Source: Apostichopus japonicus
Lineage: Eukaryota > Echinodermata > Holothuroidea > Aspidochirotida > Stichopodidae
DNA: 64,000 bases
Direction: 5' to 3'
NCBI RefSeq assembly: GCF_037975245.1
Contig: NC_092577.1
Coordinates: 20,024,898 to 20,088,897 of the forward strand
Under the pieces are notes generated by a model. It saw nothing but the letters and a program-made list of their open reading frames with translations, searched no databases and was not told where the DNA came from. The position numbers were made by a program, and so were the translations under genes. This document shows, piece by piece, positions 57,528-64,000 of the stretch (position 1 is its first letter; the number at the start of each line of letters is the position of its first letter).

Positions 57528-57959
57528 GTTAGTACGAGCACGTGCACAGTCTAGACGGAAATACACCCAGCGCTGCACGGCTGCAGGCTTGCACAGCAGT
57601 TCCATTTATTTTTGCCCCAAACATCCAGCATATCGACAAGCGCTCGTCCAATCACGATAGGAATCATAAATTCAACCAATGATATTGCCTTATTACTGCA
57701 TGATCACCGTGTGTTTTATCTACTTATCATAAAGACAGGGAGTTGAATTTAAAGGTACAGGTGACGATAACAAATAATAACACTATGTTCACCGATGTAA
57801 TTGAGCAAATGGTTACGTCTACATCGCAATACCTTTAAGTACCATGCGCTGTATTAAAAATCAGCTACAAAATTACGGAAAACGTACCAAAAGTATGTTT
57901 TCTGATCATTTTAAAATGTTATCAATAAGTAACATTAAGTAACAATAAGTTAAATATGA

Positions 57960-58096
57960 ATGTGAGAGACTGACTTCGGTCAGCTTGCGGCTTTGATAAG
58001 CCAATTAGGCTTCTTCGCGAGTTCCTGCTTGCAGGAGGATCTAATATACATACATACATAACATACATACATAACATACATACATACATACATACA

Positions 58097-58128
<32 letters not shown>

Positions 58129-58160
58129 CATACATACATACATACATACACACTTACATA
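57960..58160. repeat. (CATA)n microsatellite with repeat head
   Basis: About 27 CATA/ACATA units (58045-58152) preceded by a GC-richer head with AAGCC.AATTAGGCTT and CCTGCTTGCAGG palindromes. Confidence 0.85.
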
Positions 58161-58164
58161 CCAG

Positions 58165-59433
58165 CAAGAGTTACATTGTGGGGTTTTTGCTGTATGAACA
58201 GTATGGGGTGAATCATTTCAGTACATGGGTACCATATGGGTATACCAGAAAAAGTTTGTACAGTGATACAATGTGGGAATATTAAGTATGTACCATGTGG
58301 GACTATTCACATGCCTCCCTGTGGGGTTGAAATATAACTGCACTGTGGGTATAGAAATGTATATGTGCACTGTGGGAATATTAAATAACATTGTACAGTA
58401 CTACTCTGTAAGTAGAAATGCTGGTAACTGCGTTGTGGGATCAGTGGTTTACTAATAAACTAGTGAGTGAATTTGAGCATAATGCCTGATCTGCAGGGGT
58501 TGTGCATTTGTAGATCCATAAAGTGAAATATAGCTAATAGGAGAGGAACAAAATTTTCAAAGTACCTTTAGCTACTAATACTCAAAAAGTGGAAATTCAA
58601 AAGAAAGAAAAAACAATGGCATTTTCAATACTTCCAGGTGTATTTGATGACTCTTATCTATTACATTGCATCAGAATATGACAATGCATACATATGTTGT
58701 TGATATATCAAAGTCATATACTGTAACGGAACTTGCTGGTAATTAAAAAAAAACATGAATTAGCAACAGATTTGTTTTTCCTTTTCAACAAACTTTAACA
58801 AGAACAAGTTTTGATCAGTGAATGAACATGGAAACATATACGAGGGGATAAAACGGTAACAACTGCCTTTCTTAGAAAATATTCTCCAAGAACTGAAAAT
58901 GAAAAACAAATTAGATGTTTTCAAGTGCATGTTTTGTTGATGTCTTCTAGCGGTAGTCAGTTAATTTTATGTAGACATCATATTACACTAATAACATCTT
59001 GAAGCTTCTATGTCATGGATTACTGCTAACTACAATATAAACCAGCGTGATGCCATCGGTGTTCAATGATCACAAACTGACTACTGCCTATGAATAACAC
59101 AAATGCATAAGAATGAAAGTTGATGTAATAATTAATGGAACCTTGTCCAAAGCAAATGAGGTGATAAAAACTTCTCACGTTTCACCCACCCAAACTTTTT
59201 AAGATACTGTCTTTACAATGTTTTAAAGAATTTACCATCTCTTGCCCTAAATTATATGACCTTCAACCCCAAGAATAGCTACTTCCCAGTCACTAATTAT
59301 GCACCAGCTGTTCAACAAGTGGTTTAAAACTTTGACCTCTGGTTAACTGAAATGACCTTTGAAAGTCATGTAAAACAGTAGGCATCATTTACATGTACGT
59401 CACAACCTACATACTATGTCCACCCTCTTATGG
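58165..59433. other. Degenerate GTGGG repeat, then intergenic
   Basis: 58170-58450 has loosely repeated ACAATGTGGGAATATTAA-like words. 58450-59433 shows no feature and may hold the 3' UTR of the gene ending at 59434. Confidence 0.45.
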
Positions 59434-59672
59434 TTATTTCCCCTTCGTCCGCATCCAACTAACTTTGGCCTTAATACTTTTCAGTGGTATCTTCCACATT
59501 GTGCCCCCCTTTTCTTTACTGGTTTCGATAGCCTTCTTGACAGCCTTTTCCCCGGGTGTTTTGTTTCTCTTAAAGTAAATGTTGAACAGCTGTCTGACTT
59601 CATCGATTTCAGCCGGAGTCCATGTATGCCTCTTGGTTACCTTCCTTTTCTTCTTTGATTGTCTTGTTCTAC
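59434..59672 (-). CDS. YR-like gene, terminal exon (Myb/SANT-like)
   Basis: Acceptor TTGATAG before 59672 joins in phase with 60036 to make a Cys codon. It encodes a basic run (SKKKRKVTKR), HTWTPAEIDEVRQLFNIYF, KTPGEKAVKKAIE and MWKIPLKSIKAKVSWM, then TAA at 59436-59434. The W...E...V...F / PG / W..I..KV pattern suits a small DNA-binding helix bundle. Confidence 0.7.
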
Positions 59673-60035
59673 CTATCAAGAAGAATGTGCCATAGATCAG
59701 ATTCTCATCTTATGTTACATTGCAGAGGCTAATGTCACTGATCCTGAATTGAAGCTGAGTAAAATAACATCATAGCTGGCTGGTGTGTACTTTTACATCA
59801 TTAGTAGACTCGTAGGAAAAGAAACATTTGAATCACAAATTTTACATTTCATGATTAGTAGGGGAAACAGAACCTCAAATACAAGATGCCTTGACCTTTT
59901 GACCACTCCTGGTTATGAACTTCCAGCATTTTTTCGTGAAATACTTTTACCTATTTACTACTTTTGAACCAAAAATTCCCACCCATACACATTTTTTTGG
60001 CTTTTGAACATTACATTTAGTACTCTGAGACTTAC

Positions 60036-60194
60036 ATGTGCCCAAAGATTCTTCTTCTTCCTGGGGTAAATCAGGCAGATATTCCTCCTCAGCCTCAGAG
60101 TCACTACAGTAGTTAGAGTGTTCAAACTGCTCTTCATCTTCATCTGTTGGTTCACCCACAGTGGCGCCATTAGTCTTGGGTCCATCAAGAAGCT
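60036..60194 (-). CDS. YR-like gene, acidic linker exon
   Basis: Acceptor TCTTTGCAG before 60194 and donor ACAT|GTAAGT at 60036. It encodes LLDGPKTNGATVGEP, DEDEEQFEHSNY, SDSEAEEEY and LPQEEEESLGT. A longer alternative end at 59951 also has a GT donor, but the short form fits the next exon's phase. Confidence 0.65.
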
Positions 60195-60627
60195 CTGCAA
60201 AGAAAGGAAATATTCATAACCACTAAAAACTCCTGAACAATGTATTAATTGCTTTAGGGCGAGGATGCAAATAACACTGTCATTATTTCTTGACACACTG
60301 GTATATCAGCATTGGGAATGAGTGCAAATAAATGTTCCCAACTTTTGGACAGATATTACCTACAGATTGGTTAGTTTTCATGAACATGCATATTCAAAGA
60401 GTTTGGACTTTGGGCAAGAAGCACTATGAATGCTGAGCAACAAAGGTTTCAGCAATGGAGTTGATTGTTTTCAGTGTTAACATGAAATAGTGGGTTTGAA
60501 GTTATATAAACGCCACACTGTACCCAGAACAACAACACTTTCATGGCATGATCAGGCCAAATAACACAACATGAAGGTTTCAACCACAGTAAAGGGAATT
60601 TAGTGTAGAAGAATCCTTGTAAAATAC

Positions 60628-60822
60628 CTTGAAACTTAATATCTTCCACTTTCTTGTTCTTGAACCGTCCAATATGCCCCGAATCCATCATCAGCAGTAA
60701 CTTAGTGATATCAATCCTCTCAATTATGTCGATGGTGGAACGCTAATGAATGTGATGAATGTCCAACGTGTGGCCCATGTGGTCCACTACCCATTGTTGC
60801 TGCTGGGCAGATATGTTGATCC
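60628..60822 (-). CDS. YR-like gene, exon with GH motif and lost Tyr
   Basis: Acceptor TATGCAG before 60822 and donor CAAG|GTATTT at 60628. It encodes ISAQQQQWVVDHMGHTLDIH, HIH, TAG (60745-60743), RSTIDIIERIDITKLLLMMD and FKNKKVEDIKFQ. It needs a phase-1 partner while the upstream exon ends in phase 0, so one base or an exon is missing. Confidence 0.6.
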
Positions 60823-61297
60823 CTGCATAAGAGGACAACAAAATATTATTCTACTTATACGTATTTTCTGTTCAGATAACTATGTGCATCCGGTTTAGAC
60901 ATGAAAGTGAAACAGATAACTCATATGATCCATAGAACTGTGATAAGTTGTTTCATTCACTACATTAAAGAGAACAGTTTTCAAATTTTCTTTTATATCT
61001 CTAGGTTTGACAAATAGCCGCTTAATGTCAAGAATGTCACATTTAGTTCTATTTCATACAGAAATTTTCATCGTTCACGACCAGAAACCACCAGCTGCCA
61101 CCTTCATTAGAGGACACAATTCAAGTACAGACCGGAGAAACAGAACAAGACAAACTGTTGTGAGTCATATACATACACATGACAAGATCTTCATGACTAA
61201 ACCAGGTCCCATGGTGAATAAAAAAAGTAGTCTCGCTTTTCAGGTACATAATTAGCAAAAGGCAATCACAAATATATAGAATTTAAAAGACAGTTAC

Positions 61298-61416
61298 CTG
61301 GGTCATTGTAGCGATGTACTTTCTCATGTTTGTTGCCCTTATTCGTTCTGGGTTTTTTAGCTTTGCAGCAGTTTTCATGACACCAGTCGCGTAACCCCCA
61401 CGAATAACACCAGACT
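61298..61416 (-). CDS. YR-like gene, exon with second catalytic Arg
   Basis: Acceptor CTTCACAG before 61416, donor CCAG|GTAACT at 61298. It encodes SGVIRGGYATGVMKTAAKL and NPERIRATNMRKYIATMTQ. ATNMRKYIAT corresponds to the H..RH..AT box of tyrosine recombinases, with Thr three residues before the Arg instead of His. Confidence 0.65.
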
Positions 61417-61700
61417 CTGTGAAGTATGAAAAGTAATTGCCACGCACGTTCTACAATTTAAATCTATAAGCCTACAATTCAATATACAGACACATCCACA
61501 CAAGTGAAACAGACAATATTCTTTGGTTCTTTAATATGAACACACTGGTGAAAAAAACTGGGATACACATTTAATATGTGCTGGCATAGGTATCAAAACC
61601 TTAACATTCCTTTTTATCTGAAAATAGAGTACGAACAAATGATATACCTGGATCCGTTTTGAAATACATACTTGTTAGAATAAAGAGGAATACAACTTAC

Positions 61701-61827
61701 TGTTATTGGCAAAAATGTAAGTATTAGTTGTTGATATTCCTGCTTCATTTCTTGTTTGCTTTCAGGTGATAAATTCCATGAGGGGTTTCACATATGATGG
61801 TAAGATAACAGGCACAAATTTTCCACA
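61701..61827 (-). CDS. YR-like gene, exon with VPV block and TGA
   Basis: Acceptor CCACTTCCAG before 61827, donor AACA|GTAAGT at 61701. It encodes CGKFVPVILPSYVKPLMEFI, a TGA at 61764-61762, then KQTRNEAGISTTNTYIFANN. Phases fit both neighbours, so the exon is real despite the stop. Confidence 0.6.
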
Positions 61828-62261
61828 CTGGAAGTGGTAAGAAAAGTGACTTTTTCAGGAGGAAAATTAGAAATGAATAGAATAACAGTACACCCCCCAT
61901 CTTCCAGTACTGCTTTCTTTCAATACCCAACAGCTGTTCTTATTTCTTTGTATGATATTTCCTCATTTTATTGTGTTTCATGTAAAAAGCTACCCCATAG
62001 AAATACGCTACAAAATATTTCAATAATATTATTACATGACAAAAACCCTTTCAATATCAAAAAATTATTGTAACTGATTTCTAGTAGTTAATGTATTGAA
62101 TCATCTGTTTGTATAGGTCATGTCAGTCCCATCAGTTTTGCTGTTCTTACCATTAATACAAAGTATCTTAGACATATATTATGTACTGCATGTTGCCCCT
62201 ATTTTCAGTTTGAAAGTACCAGCATCTAGGGTACTCTATATGTGTGCACAATATTTATTAC

Positions 62262-62385
62262 CTTGCCCCTGACCTCCATTACATCCTGTTCAAGTAGTAG
62301 TCTTCTTTCAAAATCTGTTAAATCGCCAGTAATGGCTTCGGTAACTTCATCGGTGCCCGACTTTCGAGCGAAGTATTTGGCAGCT
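62262..62385 (-). CDS. YR-like gene, exon 2 in the window
   Basis: Acceptor TTCACAG before 62385 completes the Lys codon of exon 1. It encodes KAAKYFARKSGTDEVTEAI, LTDFERRLLLEQDVMEVRGK. Donor GCAAG|GTAATA at 62262, phase 0. The RGK end is the start of the beta hairpin bearing the recombinase Lys. Confidence 0.7.
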
Positions 62386-63230
62386 CTGTGAAGTAAATTT
62401 GACATTTCCTCATTAATTGATGTCCATTACTTTGAAAAAGAAGTTATAGTATAATATCATGTAATGCCTGAGTTCAATCAAGAACTCTCTACTTGCAAGC
62501 CAGAATGCTTAATATCCTTTTCAGCTAATAAATGAATAAACTGATCACAATAATATGGAGGGTATTAGAGAATTAGGAAAGCAGCAGAAATGTGGTTGGC
62601 TGACCAGTGCCATGTTGTATTGACATTCCTGCAAAATGCACAAATGATCCCACTTCAGAGGCATAATTATGCTATAATTTAGCCTAGGCATCTTTGATAT
62701 CCCTCCGAACATAAACATGCACCTAATCCAGGGAATCTTGCTAGAATGTATTGCTTATAGCCACCAACTATGATATTTGCCTACTTACATTACACACTCC
62801 AGGTCTGGGGTTATTCTATTTTTCAAAGCCAATCAAACCTGATTTAAATGGTTGTTTTAAATGATTGTGAGAACTCAAAAACTAATGGTGACCCAACAGG
62901 GGAGTGGGTTGCATGCTTTCTTTTGTCATATTAATACTCTGAGAGATACATAACCAGTCATGGTTCAGCACCCAGCTAGATGGCAGTTCAACCTCATACT
63001 TGACACAAGTATACAAATACATAGGAGTGCAAATTAATGATACTTGTTTAAGCAGAAACATGTATGCAAATCTTAAGAAACACCAGATGAATGTCTTACT
63101 CAGTCGTACATAACTTTACATGATTGAAATAAGGCCTTTGTAAATGGAAGACCAGATTCATATTTGATGACTTTAACCAGGGCACCATTATGAATTACAG
63201 TAACCAATAACCCATTTGAAATTCACTCAC

Positions 63231-64000
63231 TTTATTGCTTGGACATCTCCGGGTCTTCTGCGGTTGTAACTAATGAGGGCTGCCAGGGCCACGATTACCA
63301 CTTTTCTGAAGTTGGCATAGGACATGTCTTCAAAGTTACAAGAAACTGCCTCATTAGTCAGGTACTTGCTGAATGCCACCACATCACTTGGGAGAGGAAC
63401 AGGCTTGTTCTCCACTCTTCTTCTCTCTTCCAGTACAACCCGTTCCAGTTTGGTTGTCCATTGAATGGACATGAGCTGCAGAAAATCTTGGGCTGCCTCC
63501 TTTTTGTCTTTGCTGTGACTTTCAATGGCCTTCCCTAGTTTGATGTTGGCCAATCTTTTTATGTCAAATGACAACTTGAGGGCATTTGATGGTGCCTTCA
63601 AGTTCTCCTCATCATGAGCATCTTGACCAGCTACTTTGAGAGTTGCACGGACAAAATGACTGAAATATGCAGGATCTACGTAGTCCTCCATGTCATTACC
63701 TGTGTTTGGTGTCACCATGCCTCTAAGTGCCACAAGTAATCTGCTTGAAAGACGCATGGCTGCCGAAACATAGTATTTTCGCATGAGCCGGTTCCCAAGA
63801 TTTCTCAGCAGCCACTCATTCCCAAGAGTTACAATTAAGGGGTCAGTCATCGCAAGTTTGCCGATTGCATCGTTTCGCATAATCGGAAAGACTTCCTTCA
63901 CAATGTTGCTACTTGCCTCACCATTTAGTCTTCCGGCTATAATAGCACTCTGGATGATTAGGTTCCCTTTCGTTTGATTGATACCTTTCTCACTACCAAC
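63231..64000 (-). CDS. YR-like gene, large exon (partial at window edge)
   Basis: Open for 256 codons from the edge to donor AATAAA|GTGAGT at 63231. It encodes KEVFPIMRNDAIGKLAMTDP, YYVSAAMRLSSRLLVALR, YVDPAYFSHFVRATLKVAG, LKAPSNALKLSFDIKRLANI, LPSDVVAFSKYL and finally ALISYNRRRPGDVQAIK. The mostly helical region before RRRPGDVQ would be the core-binding domain. No methionine is needed here because the frame comes from further upstream. Confidence 0.8.

Larger units (their letters stand above)
59434..64000 (-). pseudogene. Seven-exon tyrosine-recombinase-like gene with Myb-like tail
   Basis: Minus-strand gene, open at the window edge. Exons: 64000-63231, 62385-62262, 61827-61701, 61416-61298, 60822-60628, 60194-60036, 59672-59434. 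All have GT..AG borders and fit in phase except the 61298/60822 junction. Conserved blocks: NRRRPGDVQAIK (catalytic Arg of box I), EVRGK|CGKFVPV (the GK..K/VP beta hairpin), NMRKYIATM (second Arg), DHMGHTLDIHHIH, then TAG where the Tyr should be, nine residues after the GH His as in XerD. Then an acidic linker and RHTWTPAEIDEVRQLF, a Myb/SANT-like module. In-frame TGA at 61764-61762 and TAG at 60745-60743. The protein type is known to me as an uncharacterised multi-copy animal family; recombinase homology is my inference. Confidence 0.65.

Noticed and set aside
57922-58167. 81-aa ORF of MYVCMYVC repeats
   Set aside because: Microsatellite translation only.
61762-61764. Selenocysteine recoding of the TGA
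   Set aside because: A second, TAG stop and a phase break occur in the same gene; family position is not a Cys; no SECIS-like element looked for could be confirmed.

Overview
The window reads as nuclear DNA of an animal, most likely a marine invertebrate. It is AT-rich and gene-poor. It has spliced genes with GT..AG introns, many interspersed and tandem repeats, and fossils of several eukaryotic transposon classes. Frequent CTAGGCCTA-like words and the repeat types would suit an echinoderm or another deuterostome, but no host marker gene proves this. There are no bacterial operons, CRISPR arrays or phage genes.

Left part (1-11.3 kb). Two copies of an L1/Tx1-like non-LTR retrotransposon lie head to head (1-505 on minus, about 600-2412 on plus). 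Next come the 3' end of another LINE (2704-3058), an OTU-protease-like fragment (3056-3532, minus), and long degenerate tandem repeats (3.58-5.0, 8.67-9.29 and 9.34-10.4 kb). Central part (11.6-28.6 kb, minus strand). A broken CACTA/Plavaka-like (Tnp2) transposase (28566-26487) is followed 95 bp downstream, on the same strand, by a multi-exon gene. That gene begins with a small 'VVEF...VVP..W' domain and ends with a DUF4806 domain (26391-11644). Its introns hold a 399-bp hAT MITE and a 3.65-kb hAT-like element carrying about 398-bp satellite units; both have perfect 8-bp target duplications.

Middle (30-43 kb). A second hAT-like non-autonomous element (30427-31544), a 1.8-kb terminal-inverted-repeat element (33656-35435), a nearly complete but decayed Tx1-like LINE with perfect 13-bp target duplications (35994-39764), and another inverted-repeat element (39891-42665).

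Right part (45-64 kb). An inverted copy of the satellite (45.5-47.6 kb) precedes a decayed two-exon gene (48005-54344). It has an N-terminal Cys/His module, a long transposon-type middle, a FEN/XPG-like nuclease region and a C-terminal CXC-like cysteine cluster. I suspect an Academ-type DNA transposon. From 64000 to 59434 (minus) lies a seven-exon gene whose conserved blocks match the tyrosine-recombinase layout (R, K, R, GH and a Tyr site), followed by an acidic linker and a Myb-like C-terminal module. An amber stop sits where the nucleophilic Tyr should be, so this copy is probably dead.

The genes do not form one pathway: this is a transposon graveyard with one or two possibly domesticated genes. 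The strongest new leads are the transposase plus DUF4806 pair and the intron-rich tyrosine-recombinase-like gene.
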